NCBI GenBank assembly: GCA_011032825.1
Contig: JAADJZ010000008.1
Location: 124,001-188,000, forward strand
From: Massariosphaeria phaeospora
Lineage: Eukaryota; Ascomycota; Dothideomycetes; Pleosporales
Reading direction: 5' to 3'
DNA: 64,000 nt
Shown here: one piece after another, positions 44,351-55,134 of the stretch
How the letters are laid out: every line of letters starts with the position of its first letter
Position numbering within the stretch: position 1 is the stretch's first letter
Position numbers and translations under genes: made by a program
The notes under the pieces: model-generated
The model's database searches: none
Seen by the model: only the letters and a program-made list of their open reading frames with translations
What the model was told of the DNA's origin: nothing

Positions 44351-45714
44351 TCAGCCAGAGGATGCGCGGGCGCGACTCGGATTGCGGCGACTCGGTCCAA
44401 CAGGCATTGGGCGCGACGAGGAGCCTGGTTGGGGTCCGCCTAAGGTATCGCCTGATGGACCTTGACTCCAGTCTTTGTCGCGCTCTTCCAATTTCTCCTC
44501 CACCTTGTCCTCATCCTCCTGGAACGCTCTCTCGGTCTCATCCCTCAAGTCCTCTGGCGGCGTTTCGGCGCGACGCTTGATTTTAAGATTGGCAGGAAAT
44601 GTAGGAATCCACCCGACGTCGTTTTCTAGGGCGGCCTCTGCGAGCTCGGCCTCGTTAAGGTATTTGCACAATTGTGTACTCGTGATGGTGACCTCTGGGT
44701 CCGGTTTGGAGACACCAGAATAGCAATTAGGTGCAAAGTCGGACAGATGCAGGCGCAGGCCATCGTTGGCCGAAGGTGTGCCGTTGGCGTCACGGAAAGG
44801 CTAGATGGATGTCAGAAATTGCATACCTGTACGCACGAAGGGTGGCTTGCTTGTGCTATTATTGTCTGCGTAACAGAGAGCTCAAGCACGCCATCATCTC
44901 CCACGGAGACTGCCGGCCGCCACACTGACAGCCACGCATCCTTCTTGGGTCCGCCGGCCTCGGTTTTCTCGCGGTAGCTAATCCCTAGGCCCACCACCGC
45001 CTGCACTGCCCCACGTGAATCTAGAATGTATTCGTCCGCCAATTTCGCTAGGGCTGACCATTTCTGGGAATTGGCGACCTCTAGTATGACAGCAGGCCAT
45101 CGACAGGCTCGATGGCGGAAGTGACTGTCCGGGGTGCGCATCGCTTCGGGGACAGGTGGTGAACCTCGCTTGAACTTGATATCTGACTGCGAGTGACAGA
45201 TCACCCCACTCGCAAAGGTCTTGACAGCCTCGTCCGAATGCGTATTGGCAATCATCTCGAGCTGTTTCTCGGCTTCTGTCTCAGTGCCCTTCCTGAGCAA
45301 TTCGTGGGTGGTCGCGGGCATTCGAACGGTCAATCGATTGTGTTCAGCGTCCCAATCGTATCGAATTTTGTCTTGGACAAAGCCCCAAAGTGACTTGTCA
45401 GCGTGGTCGTGGAGTATCCGTTGGACTTCCTCGTAACCGCCTTCTTTTAACTGGAACGTGTGCCAGCGATGATCACCAGGGTCAAGTACTCCGTCCTTCC
45501 GGTCTTTGAAGACCTTGACGACGCGCTCTGCCTCTGAATCCGGTGCGCGTACAATTTGTGTATCTGGTGGGCTTGTTGCAGCCGCGATGTAACACTGGTC
45601 GTCGTCGGTCGGCGGGGAGGAGTTGAAGGACGGCTCGGAGGACGGCTGAGACGACGACGGGGTGATCTCGTCGGCTTGCTGACCGGGGAGAGCAGGATCA
45701 AGCTGCGGCGACAT
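44351..45714 (-). CDS. Hypothetical fungal protein, restriction-endonuclease-like fold suspected, GC-AG intron
   Basis: Two exons (44851-45714 and 44351-44800) give 437 aa. The 50-nt intron 44801-44850 starts GCAAGC and ends ATCTAG, with CTGAC as branch site. Using it joins TIIAQ directly to PFRDANG, the arrangement I expect in this fungal family, and keeps phase 0. Residues 1-60 are Ser/Pro-rich; 60-180 form an unknown domain. Residues 195-265 contain PDSHFRH, WPAVILEVANSQ, LADEYILDS and WLSVWRP. The P-D...(L)EV spacing resembles Uma2-like PD-(D/E)XK folds, but the usual Lys is not evident, so nuclease activity is only a guess. The C-terminus is charged and coiled (residues about 370-410). 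The ATG at 45714 is preferred; an in-frame ATG at 45912 would add a Pro/Thr-rich extension. Confidence 0.75.
44801..44850 (-). other. Non-canonical GC-AG intron
   Basis: Donor GCAAGC, branch TTTCTGACAT, acceptor ATCTAG, 50 nt. A competing GT donor inside it would leave only 26 nt, too short for a fungal intron. Confidence 0.65.
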
Positions 45715-47689
45715 GGCGGAGTGTGTGTGACATGGAACCATAGGTGGTGTGAAGGAGATCGTGGGTTGGAGGTGGGAGGTGGGAGGTAGGCGTTTGGAGT
45801 TGCAAAGAGCTTCGTGTATCGTCGCCGCGCTGACTGTCGGGCTTGGCGCATGGCACGTGCGCGCTTTCACGTGCCGCCGGCGTGTTGCGGGCCTCGTCGG
45901 GCGCATGGGCACCCAGCAGAATCACGAGCCGAAATGTTGCGTCGAGTCTCGTACGGCCAGACAACGATGTTCAGCTGGCCAGAGAGATCATGCGTGCCTG
46001 GGAGAGATCCAGCAAAACCGAATCTCTCGCCATCAAGGCCGCGTCGGGAGATCTGAAGTTTTGGCGAGCTCAAGGCGACCGAACCACCGACCCAGCTCGC
46101 GCTGAAAACAAACGAGCCAGCCAGTTGGGCTCCCTATCACATCACCATTGTCACGCTGCCCACATCACCGCCCAAGAACAAAGAGTAGGATCCCAAGAGA
46201 GCGGGTGGAAACAAGTCGAAGCTTTTGGGGTTAGGAACGAGGAAAGAGGACAGGGAGAAAGAATGAGCGATAGAGGTTCGATTCTGTTCAATAGCATATG
46301 TAGCGAACAACTCTGGTCCGGAACCCTTGTTGCACTTGCACATATGACTGCACCTTCGCGCAAAACCATGCCCCCTCCGAAAGCTCCCCCGTTTTGTCTT
46401 GCGCAGACCTCGTCGCTGCCGCCATCTTACTTTCTTGCCCTACGTGAAGAAGCGAGTGAAACTTGCGCAGGCGCCCAACTGCAATACGCGTTGGCGTATG
46501 TGTGAAACGAGAGAGATGCTTTCCTACAATATAGACAAGCTGTTGGCGGCAAGAAGGATCTGTATATCATTCAGGGTAGGAGGTACGTTTCAAAAAAAAC
46601 ACATGATGTGAGCCTTCGTTCGAGATTCGACCTTACTGTGAATCAGACTGAGCAATCGTAACTTCTTTGACACCGGGCTGGGAGAGACGGCAATCATTCT
46701 GACTTAAGTACGAGAGCTCTGGCCCATGACTTCTCCGATGAGGCACTTACCCGCCAGCTCAAGCGCCACGAGCGCAGCGGCGGACACCATAGGGATATGT
46801 ATCCGTTGCTGGCGGATCTGGGAATGATAACCGTGTGTGGCGGCAGGGTTCGTCGAAGACACGGTAATCTGGGCAACTTTTCGGCTGCACGGCTGACCGG
46901 CGCACTCAGCGGAGGGGGCATCGCTATGAAAATGGTAAACCTGTAGACCCCATCCCTCAAATGAGGTCTTCGCATGCCTATAGATGCCGGGAAAAGAGAT
47001 GCATGTATACACGGAACTAAGGCGTGGGCGCGGGACTTAGTCATGTCTTGGCGGACAGACTAGGAGCGATTTTAGCGCCTAATTTCGCGACTTCTTCGCG
47101 ACTGAATGCCGGCTCGCGCACCCGGGCCTCGTTGCTTTCACACCAAGACCCCTCGATCGGACAACCCCTCAGCATTTTCTACACCTGTGTCAGCCTCAGG
47201 TTCATCCGTGCTCGACCCTTTTCGGCTGTATTTGCTGCTTTGGATGCTGAAGTATAAGCCGGTACAACGACCCGTACCGCCATCCACCTCCCAACGAGTG
47301 TAGATACTCTTCTCGCAGCACAGTGTACAAGCGCAGCACGAACAAGGAGCTGACAGCATATACTAGATGCTTCCCTGGCCGATGGCCGCGCATACAAGAC
47401 GTCTACCGCCTTTCCGCTCGCGCCTGCGCCCGCGCCCGCGCAGTACGTGCCGCTGCGATTCGCCATGTCTGCAAATTGGCCGCCTGCACCATCCCACGAC
47501 CTAGCGTATCCTGCCATGTCCGGGAACTTCAAGAGCATACCTCCTGCCGCTGCGGCGAGCCGAGAGAATAGGGAAAAGACCGCAAGAAAAAGAAGATACG
47601 ATAAAGAGCACCACAATACCGCAAACTAAACACAAAGCTATGGCAATCCATATGCTCGGCAGTTTTCACCGAAGAATAAGCAGCCATAC
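45715..47689. other. Intergenic region, no convincing gene
   Basis: Many overlapping open frames on both strands (longest 220 codons at 45843-46505, plus) are opposite or upstream of the real gene and carry no motif. The first few hundred bases are the promoter of the minus-strand gene starting at 45714. Nothing else is supported. Confidence 0.35.
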
Positions 47690-50108
47690 AACGCTACTCC
47701 CCGCCTTCCGTTGGCAATCTCAAGCAATGCAGAATAGATCCGGGCGAAGGCAATCAAGCATCTCGCTCGCTATACCCGCAATTACCCGTACTGCCCGCAC
47801 CCTCTATAGGCACACAGCACAACCCGCTTGAGATACCATCCAGTCCCGAACTGGCGCCGAAGAGAACCTCGAAGAATAAGAAAAAGAACTTCTACGCCGT
47901 AGCTGCTAGTTACAAGCCAGGTATCTACAAGTACTAGAACGAGGTAGAGCGCCAGATTAAGGGCTACTCTGGCGCAAAACAGCGGGGCTTTGCGACTGAG
48001 CTAGAAACAAGGGCATAGCTTGAAGAGTACAAGCACGTTGCAAGGCCACATTCTAAGCCTAAGCCCGTTGATCTCTCCTCCAGAGTTGATCAAATAGCGC
48101 TTCAATCGCGGCAACCTCAAGCCGCCATGCGTTATCAGGACACGAACGTCCTGCTCAAAAAAGCAGAGGCCGAGATTGTAGAAAGTATGAACATACACCC
48201 GGAATCAGTGTCAGCACCGCGCTCAAGTCAAATTGCCGCGCCGCTCGGGATCCACAACACTCCTGCCGAACCCGAACCCAAACCTAACCTCATACCAGAG
48301 CAGCAGAAGGTAGTGGACCTCATTCTGCAAGGTCATAATGTCTTCTATACAGGCTCTGCTATATGCGGCAAAAGCACTATACTCAAGGCTTTTGTTAAAC
48401 AACTCCGGCTACAAAAAAAGCATGTGAAGATTGTTGCGCCAACGAATCTTGCTGCGTTGAATGTTGAGAGTGTCACGACATAGAACTTCGCTGGGTGGAC
48501 ACCCGACAGTTTAAAGAAGCCCCTAGACGAGCTCATGGCAAAAGCTCATGGCAAAAAAGTCTTTGAACGATTTGATATCGTTGATGTGTTAGTCATTGAT
48601 GAGATTAGTATAGTCGGGAACCTGTTGTTCAAGCGCCTAAATCACATCATGAAAGCGTCTCGTAGTAGCAGACATAAAGGTAGACTATTTGGTAGTGTGC
48701 AGATCATAGTCACTGGCGATGTAAGTTAGCATTCTGAAGCTGTAGAGACGCAGCTAATTAGCCTAGTTCTATTAGCTGTCGCCTGTAAAACCTTTCGAGT
48801 ACTGTATTAGATGTAGCTGCAAGCTAACACAGGACGACAAGTATCGTCCGAAACAATACTGATGCAAGAACAAGTCCTGCAGCGAGGACGTGTTTTATGA
48901 TGTCAACAAATAGGCCTTCCGCAGCAAGGCGTAGGACGTAAGTTAGATTTTCCAAGCCTTTCCTACTAGTCGCTGATCAAAGCAGGAGTGCAACTTCAAA
49001 CACATCAACCTTACCAAAATTCATCGACAGAGCGACACGGAGCTCATCGATATACTTCAAAGAATACAGACTAATAGCTTTATTCTTTCTTCCAATGCAG
49101 ATATCCTTCTCCATCACACTTCAGAAACGGAAAACGCTATCAAGCTGTTTCCGAGACGCGAGGATGTTGATAGAATCAACACTGTTAACATTGCTCGGCT
49201 TCCTTCTGAAGCGCACACATACAAATGTGTAGATCATTTTAGCTAGAAAGATCATCACCGCGATGACACTTCGCTAGAGAAAAACACGCGTCTAGGAGAC
49301 GATGGCACATTAGCCACACTAGTAATTGTATATTGCAACTATCTACTTAGACGCTACTGACATAGTTGTTCTAGAAAGAGCATAGGTACGAAGCCTCCGT
49401 CATTCTGAAAGAAAGTATGCGTGTCGTCTTTCAAGCCAACCTCAAGCTAAACGCAGGCTTAGTGAACAGTTCGCAAGAATAGCTTACCAGTTTCGACCCT
49501 TTCGACGAGAAGAAATTGCCACGAAAGCTTAAGAGAGAGAGCGAAGCCAATATGTCTAGTGTCGCTACTACACAAAAGGCTCATGCTCGCTATTTCCAAG
49601 AGCAGATCAAAATCTATAGGAATGCAAACAAACGCTAGCCATAGCCGATTGTTGAATTCGACAATGGCGTGAGGAGGACTATTTTTGCGGACTGTACTGC
49701 GAGCGAACTCGGCAACGAGGAGCCATAGAGTCTATTGTCGCGAACGCAAATCCCGTTTAATGGCGGGTTACGCGATTACTGTGCATAAGAGTCAGGTGCG
49801 TTGATTTCCTGCCCTGCGAGACCCTTTCTGACCATATCCCAGGGCATGACTCTCGATCCGGTCATTGTGGACCTGTCTCGGGCTTTTGAGCCGAGTCAGA
49901 TCTACGTCGCACGTGTGTTCACATTCCCTCGAGGCCAGTCAGTCATAGGCTAATCATGTGAACAGTCAGTAGAGCACGATCACTAAAGGGACTCAAGGTT
50001 TTAGGCCTCCCACGAACCAACCTGGGTGGCGCCAACGAACAGGTCAAGGAGTTTTTCAGGAAGTACCTCAGCGACGAACCAGCTGTAGAACCAAGCAGCT
50101 CTGCGTAA
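47690..50108 (+). pseudogene. PIF1-like DNA helicase with RNase H1-type N-terminal domain, inactivated
   Basis: From about 47690 one frame reads into KKNFYAVAASYKPGIYKY-stop-NEVERQIKGYSGAK, then QRGFATELETRA-stop-LEEY. This is the RNase H1 N-terminal (viroplasmin-like) domain with two Trp codons turned into TAG. The helicase follows: PEQQKVVDLILQGHNVFYTG, Walker A as GSAICGKSTIL, VKIVAPTNLAALNVESVTT-stop, and Walker B VLVIDEIS. The stretch ending QIIVTGDVS runs into a stop at 48727. Later blocks are found in shifted frames: FNHINLTKIHRQSDTELID, GYAITVHKSQG (about 49770) and SRAFEPSQIYVA. The C-terminus ends LSDEPAVEPSSSA, stop 50106-50108. Such PIF1-like genes are multicopy in many fungi. Several stops, frameshifts and small deletions make it inactive. 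It is GC-balanced, so decay is mild compared with the transposons. The start codon is unclear. Confidence 0.8.
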
Positions 50109-50608
50109 ACTTCGTTCTTTCGCGTGCGCATAGTATTTGAGGCGCCTCGTGGGATCTTTCTTGGGCTGTTGCACACAATTTGGCGTCAACGCGAGGCCGA
50201 CCCGTATCGGCGGCATTGCGCACGCTATGCAAAGCTTGGTGTTCCTTACTGAGCTTCGGCGGCTTCTATCTTCAATCGATTCGAACAATGCAAATCCAGG
50301 GAAGTTCACTGAGCGGGTACAGCTGAACCCCTACTTGAATCTATCGATACATCGCCATCCGCAATGTGAGGACACCACAAGTACACATTCCGAGCCTCAA
50401 AATCTCCCTTAGGAGACGCTCCGTATGCATTCGCTCATACAGCCTGCTGTCACTAATTTAGGGCAATACAAAGTAGTGTAGAAGAGTGAATGGATCCTGT
50501 AATTCATTGCAAATATCCGTCCAGTCCACCTCGGCACACCTCGACCACGCGAGCTGCTCGTGGAAACCATGACTACGCAAATCGCCAACGACATACTTTC
50601 CTGCACCG
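50109..50608. other. Intergenic, 3' flanks only
   Basis: Lies between the dead helicase and the 3' end of the secreted SnoaL-like gene. No motif-bearing frame is seen. Confidence 0.35.
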
Positions 50609-51220
50609 CTAAGACGACATTGTGGTGTTCAGCTTGTAGCATTTGTCCGCGGACGGAATCTTCTCGTTCGTGTCCCACTAAAAAGCGGTCAAATCGGCGC
50701 TACCTAGATAGCACGGAAAACTGAACTTACATGCTCGTGGACGCAGCCGCCCACCCATCGCCACCTGTCCGTAGTCGAGTACCTCGCGTAGCTCATGTTC
50801 GTGGCGGCGTCAAAGCACGAAGCCGAAGTGGACGCACTTCCAGCTGGGTTTCCGCTGCAGAAAAGCGACCAGATGGCCTGGGGACCGTTGGCGTAACCTG
50901 CATGATGTTGCTAGAACACAATTAGCATCGAGCAACCGCTGCCAACGCGTCAAGAAACAACGTACAATGTACGCGTTGTCGATGAGAGAGAACATGGTCC
51001 GCGCATCTCCGTCGATGACGAACGCTTTGTAGAACTTGTACGCCCTCTGCGCCGTCTCTTCCACGGTCACAGATGCATCGGGAGTGCAGAGCTGCGGCGG
51101 CGATTTGTATTTATTGCACAGGTTCTCGCCGCGTTCGAGGAGAGCCACATCGCTAACAGGAGCAGCAAGTCCGACCATGGGCGCGAGCACCGCTAGGGAA
51201 AACAGTAGCGAAAGATGCAT
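50609..51220 (-). CDS. Secreted SnoaL-like (NTF2-fold) protein
   Basis: Three exons, 50966-51220, 50731-50910 and 50609-50677, separated by 55-nt and 53-nt GT-AG introns, give 167 aa. Residues 1-20 (MHLSLLFSLAVLAPMVGLAA) are a clear signal peptide. The mature part contains YKFYKAFVIDGDARTMFSLI, then DNAYIQHHAGYANGPQAIW. This pattern of helix followed by Y-x-Q-H-x-x-G..G-x-x-A is that of SnoaL-like polyketide-cyclase/NTF2-fold proteins. Six or more cysteines, including LC, FC, SC, GGC and KCY, fit an extracellular, disulfide-bonded protein. The enzymatic role is unknown. A TATAAA box lies 75 bp upstream. The splice sites were chosen because they restore the QHHAGY block and the Cys-rich C-terminus. 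An upstream in-frame ATG at 51352 would bury the signal peptide and is not preferred. Confidence 0.8.
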
Positions 51221-51293
51221 GTCTGCGGTTGGAAATCTGGGCAAGTGAAGAGATATTGTGGAGCTCCATAGCGAGATTAGAGGCTGCGGAAGT

Positions 51294-51299
51294 TTTATA
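51294..51299 (-). promoter_or_regulatory. TATA box of the SnoaL-like gene
   Basis: TATAAA on the minus strand, about 75 bp upstream of the ATG at 51220. Confidence 0.5.
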
Positions 51300-51922
51300 G
51301 GGGGATCTTCTTCGAAAGGGCCAAGCGAGGTTGATATATTGCCATTTTGCATGGCGCAAGTGGGCTGTTTCTACCAAGAAGACGTAGATTGTTCGCCAAT
51401 CCCGGCAGTCGAGCGCAAGCGAAAGTGGCGCCCGCGATTGGATCGGTGGATAGATTATGAGGTTGCGGATGAGGCAACCTGGTTGGCTAGGCTGAACGCA
51501 TTCAACCGGCAATAAGATAGATCATGTCCGCAGGACCTCGCATTAACAATCTACTCTCCACTCGCTATTGATCAGTCGAGTCTCCTGATATACCTCTCTA
51601 TATTCAAGCGGGTGACGTCGATGGTGCAAACTTACATACTGCCTTTCGACTTCAAATCCAGCAAAACATTATCCTCCTTGTTCCGTTGACTATTGAATAC
51701 TCCCAGCATGCTATGACAAAGTCGCCGCTGGCACCCATCCTTCGTGTCACTACATGCAGTACTCGCGACGGTCCATTCATTCCCGATCCCATCAACAAGC
51801 AGTCCCGGTCAATTGCAATCATCTTCATCCTTACCTATTTCAGCTTGCTCCTCGAATTAAGCTCAAATTACACCGCGCGCGCCTTTCGAGTCAGAGCTGG
51901 GGTCTGGAGTGCCAAATCGTAG
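51300..51922. other. Intergenic region
   Basis: Upstream flank of the SnoaL-like gene and 3' flank of the coiled-coil gene. Overlapping short frames only, no gene supported. Confidence 0.35.
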
Positions 51923-53062
51923 CTAACCCGTATACGCAGGAGGAGGAGGAGGAGGAGGTGCATACGCAGGCGGCACATCCCCGGTTACACTCTCCCCAGT
52001 ATGATGCTCATGACCCAGCCTCACGAACGCCTGCTCCCTCGCCCTCTGCAACTCCCTCCTCGCCTCTTGCAGCCTCTTCCCACCATCCTCCACTTCCGCC
52101 AACCGCATCTTCTCCCTGCCCTCGGCCCCTGCCACCAAACCGTCACACTTCAGCGCCGCGCTGTCGATCTCCGCTTCGCTTTTCTTGATCTTCTCGTGCA
52201 TCTCCATGTCTGTAAAGATGTTGTCGTAGATGAGATCCTTGAGCAGACCGCCCCTAGCGATATTCATGCGTCCGATGTAGTTGTCTACCTCGGGCGCGAC
52301 GTCGCGGAGGATCTGGCTTTGCAGCCAGCGCACGTCTTCGATGCTGGATTCGGCGTCGCCGAGGTGGCCGAATTTGCTCATGGTCGAGGAGTGCTGGCCG
52401 CCGCACATGTCTCTGACCGAGGACGAGTGCGCTTTGTGGAGAGCTTGTTGTGCATCGGCTATTTTGGAGCGGATTTTACGCAGCAGGAAGAGGGTGTGGC
52501 GCTCCTTTTGCAGCGCCTGGTGGAGAGAGTCGCAGTGTTGTGATGCGGTGGTACAGGCCGCCTCTTTCTCGTCTTCGTCTGGGAAACCGGGTGTAGGCCC
52601 TGTGAAGATAGACTCGTACAGTCCGTCGAGTTCGCGTTGAAGAGCCTTGTGGCGGAAAGTTTGCGCTTGATACTGATTTTTTGCCACCTCCGCGTCTGCT
52701 TTCAGGTGGCGCATATAGGCAAGTTGATCTTCGGCCGACTTCTGGGCTTGGATGGCATCGAAGTATTCGCGCTCTTCTTTTGCGGCTTTTTCGGCAAAGC
52801 GCGACGTTTGTCCTGATGCTTTGTGGGCCAGACGACGCAAGGTAGACTGGGAGTATTTTTTATGGTCTTTGAGCTCTGATTCGGTGTCTTTTTTCAATTT
52901 TGCCACCGTGGCTTCCGTAGTTCGGAGTTGCTGGTTGAGATCCTCGATATAGGAGATTTGCTGGGCTAGCTGGGAAGGCGCCGACTCGGTTTCGTGAAGT
53001 GAGGCAAGGATGGTGGTATTGCGGGATGCGGCTTCTTGGATTTTCGCTTGAATGGAGGTCAT
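51923..53062 (-). CDS. Coiled-coil protein with polyproline C-terminus
   Basis: A single-exon 379-aa protein from the ATG at 53062 (MTSIQAKIQEAASRN). An in-frame ATG at 53101 would add 13 hydrophobic residues and is less likely. Most of the chain (residues about 5-140 and 285-345) is a heptad-rich alpha-helical coiled coil with many Lys, Glu, Ala and Gln. The centre holds CGGQHSSTMSKFGHLGDAES. The tail is VPPAYAPPPPPPPAYTG; the six or more prolines are encoded by a (GGA)n/(GGC)n triplet repeat, plus strand about 51938-51957. I recognise no named family. It could be a cytoplasmic scaffold; the proline tail could bind SH3, WW or EVH1 domains. No signal peptide, no membrane span. Confidence 0.75.
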   Translation of the reverse strand: MTSIQAKIQEAASRNTTILASLHETESAPSQLAQQISYIEDLNQQLRTTEATVAKLKKDTESELKDHKKYSQSTLRRLAHKASGQTSRFAEKAAKEEREYFDAIQAQKSAEDQLAYMRHLKADAEVAKNQYQAQTFRHKALQRELDGLYESIFTGPTPGFPDEDEKEAACTTASQHCDSLHQALQKERHTLFLLRKIRSKIADAQQALHKAHSSSVRDMCGGQHSSTMSKFGHLGDAESSIEDVRWLQSQILRDVAPEVDNYIGRMNIARGGLLKDLIYDNIFTDMEMHEKIKKSEAEIDSAALKCDGLVAGAEGREKMRLAEVEDGGKRLQEARRELQRAREQAFVRLGHEHHTGESVTGDVPPAYAPPPPPPPAYTG

Positions 53063-53601
53063 AATGAGAATAGTCCAGGAAATAGATGCTTTGAGGCGCA
53101 CATAGAAGAGTCGAAGGTACTCTTAAATGGTTACTGCCCTGGCTCAGTACATCCGCAGTTAATTGTTGAATAGGAGTTCAAGCCACACGGACGAGCATCT
53201 TGGCACGTGTGCTTCCGGTTACGACGGGGCAAATTCTACTCTGCCTTACCATCAAACCCCGTGGCTTTCGGGATGATATAAGAAGCTGGCGTCATCTGAA
53301 GTGAGTGGGTGGATGGGGTTGGTGGATACATGAGCCTCGGGGGTCATCAAACGCCCGCCGAGGGTGGCGAAGCTAGCGATGTTCTCAGCCACCTCCTCCA
53401 AGGCTGAACTCAGAACACAGGGTAGAAAACTGATGCCTCGGGTAGAGAACAAGGAAATACCACTGACGGATACGAACATCATGACATGGTTGAACCAAGA
53501 CAAACATCAAATCTGAGACATGCCTTTTCTTCATTATTCATTATGCCCATACTCGACATCGCGGAAGGCGGGATTTGTCCAAGCTCACTCGGCTTCTCCC
53601 C
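53063..53601. other. Intergenic region
   Basis: 5' flank of the coiled-coil gene and 3' flank of the NLP gene. An 83-codon minus-strand frame (53252-53503) has no motif. Confidence 0.35.
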
Positions 53602-54369
53602 CTATATAAAAGCATTCGCGAGATATGTCTGGAAGTTGTTATCCCTGAAACTCGGCGTCGCAGACTCGAAATTGGTATTCTCAATCGCACTCCTTGCTGC
53701 GTCTGTCATGCTCTCCCACGCGATCAGCGGCTGCTGCCCACCCTGCTTATCCGTCGCAATCAACTGGTGGTTCACTGGCCAAATGCTGATGTATCCAATG
53801 CGCGGGTGCGACCCCGACAGCGGCGGGCTGGACTCCTTCTGGTATTCGCCATGCGCGGAGATGGCGACGCCGCGGATGGTGGCAGATTCAGACTCCGAGG
53901 AGAGCCAGACGACGACATTCTCCCAGTCGTGACGGTGGCCGAGGCCGCTTGAGGGCGAGTCTTTGGGCATGTACCACGAATACATGATGGCGTAGGCGCC
54001 GTTGTATGTTCCAGAGCGGGCGTAGACTTGGCCGGTGTTGCGGCCGCAGTTGCCGTTGGACGAGCCGGAAGTTGAGAGGCCGCCTCTGCATGATGTTAGT
54101 CGACTACCGCTGCTAATGTCCCGAGAAAAGACGTACCCAGTGTCACCTGCAGCGTTAACGGCCGGAAACGGTACGCAGCCGTTGTAAACCTCGAGGAACG
54201 GCTTGTACTTTAGGTACAGGGTTCCGGCGAGCCCCGAGGGCACCGTCTCCGGGAATCCAACAACAGCGTCATGATTGATGACGCCGCGACGGAATAGGCC
54301 GAGCGGTGCTGCTGAGACGTGGGCGGCTGTGGCGAGGAATCCGAAGACGAGGCTCTTGAGGTTGAGCAT
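53602..54369 (-). CDS. Nep1-like protein (NLP/NPP1), secreted phytotoxin-type protein
   Basis: 238 aa after removing a 51-nt in-frame intron (54086-54136; GTACGT donor, GACTAACATC branch, ATGCAG acceptor). The N-terminus MLNLKSLVFGFLATAAHVSA is a signal peptide. The diagnostic heptapeptide GHRHDWE is present and intact, and two conserved cysteines near residues 65 and 90 (NGCVPF and NGNC) suggest a type 1 NLP. Other family landmarks are INHDAV near the start, MYSWYMPKD before the heptapeptide and the IGYISIWPVNHQL block after it. NLPs act at plant plasma membranes of dicots, binding sphingolipid headgroups; some members are non-cytolytic, and sequence alone does not tell which this is. There are no stops or frameshifts. 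A TATA box lies 63 bp upstream. The gene sits in GC-balanced DNA. Confidence 0.92.
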   Translation of the reverse strand: MLNLKSLVFGFLATAAHVSAAPLGLFRRGVINHDAVVGFPETVPSGLAGTLYLKYKPFLEVYNGCVPFPAVNAAGDTGYVFSRDISSGSRLTSCRGGLSTSGSSNGNCGRNTGQVYARSGTYNGAYAIMYSWYMPKDSPSSGLGHRHDWENVVVWLSSESESATIRGVAISAHGEYQKESSPPLSGSHPRIGYISIWPVNHQLIATDKQGGQQPLIAWESMTDAARSAIENTNFESATPSFRDNNFQTYLANAFI

Positions 54370-54431
54370 GGCGTGAGTGGAGCGAGGACGTCTTCGAGCT
54401 GCAGCGTCCTCGCCGGTGCTGATCCACGCTC

Positions 54432-54437
54432 TTTATA
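54432..54437 (-). promoter_or_regulatory. TATA box of the NLP gene
   Basis: TATAAA on the minus strand about 65 bp upstream of the start codon at 54369. Confidence 0.55.
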
Positions 54438-54469
54438 TGTTCCGCACTGACCAAGCAGCTGCCGTCGCA

Positions 54470-55134
54470 AGTCTCTCTCTCACTTTTGTCCCGATTCTTC
54501 ACCATGTCCGAGTTCGCCATCCCAGTGCACCAACCCTGTCTCCTCCTAAATCCACCGAGTTTCCTGCAGCGAACGCGTGCACATGGCCCTGACTGGTCGT
54601 GGCAATTGGCTATGTTTACACCGAGCATCGACCTGCCTTTTGGAACCAGGACAAGCTGCTAGATGGCAGGCCCATTCCAGGCTGGTGGCCATCCCGGAGC
54701 TTTAAGATCGACAGGTCCGCAGTCACGCGGGTGCGGAGAAGCGCCCATTCGAGGCGTCAAGCTCCGGGATCGTCAGGTCGAGCAGATGTGCGTAGGGGTG
54801 TTCTGACCATGCAGCGCGGGTCGAGTGCATTACTGGAGGGGTAATGGCGAGCCTGGGCATTGCGTGTCCGAAGGTTGCGGGGGGATTGGTTCACCGCGGG
54901 AACACGGTACCGCGACGGATTAGGAAGGTGGCATGTCGCGCTGGCTCAGAGAAGCCTCGAACAGGCATCTGCGACTTGCAACCAGCTATGGCCACCAGCT
55001 AACGACATGTGCGAGAGGGGCCGACGCTGATAGGAAGCTACACCTATGTACCTGACAGACTGCGCTTGTCAGAGGATGGTGTCACGGGGGACGAGGGTGT
55101 AGATGCAGCGGTAGAATTCTGCCTGCCCTGCTCC
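54470..55134. other. Intergenic region
   Basis: Presumed upstream region of the NLP gene and 3' flank of the metallophosphoesterase gene. Short frames without motifs. Confidence 0.35.

Noticed and set aside
45843..46505. 220-codon plus-strand open frame upstream of the nuclease-like gene
   Set aside because: Lies in the promoter region of a convincing minus-strand gene, no motif, overlapping frames on both strands.
47690..50108. Helitron RepHel protein
   Set aside because: Helicase blocks are PIF1-like, but there is no Rep (HUH) domain upstream. An RNase H1-type domain is there instead, and no Helitron ends were seen.
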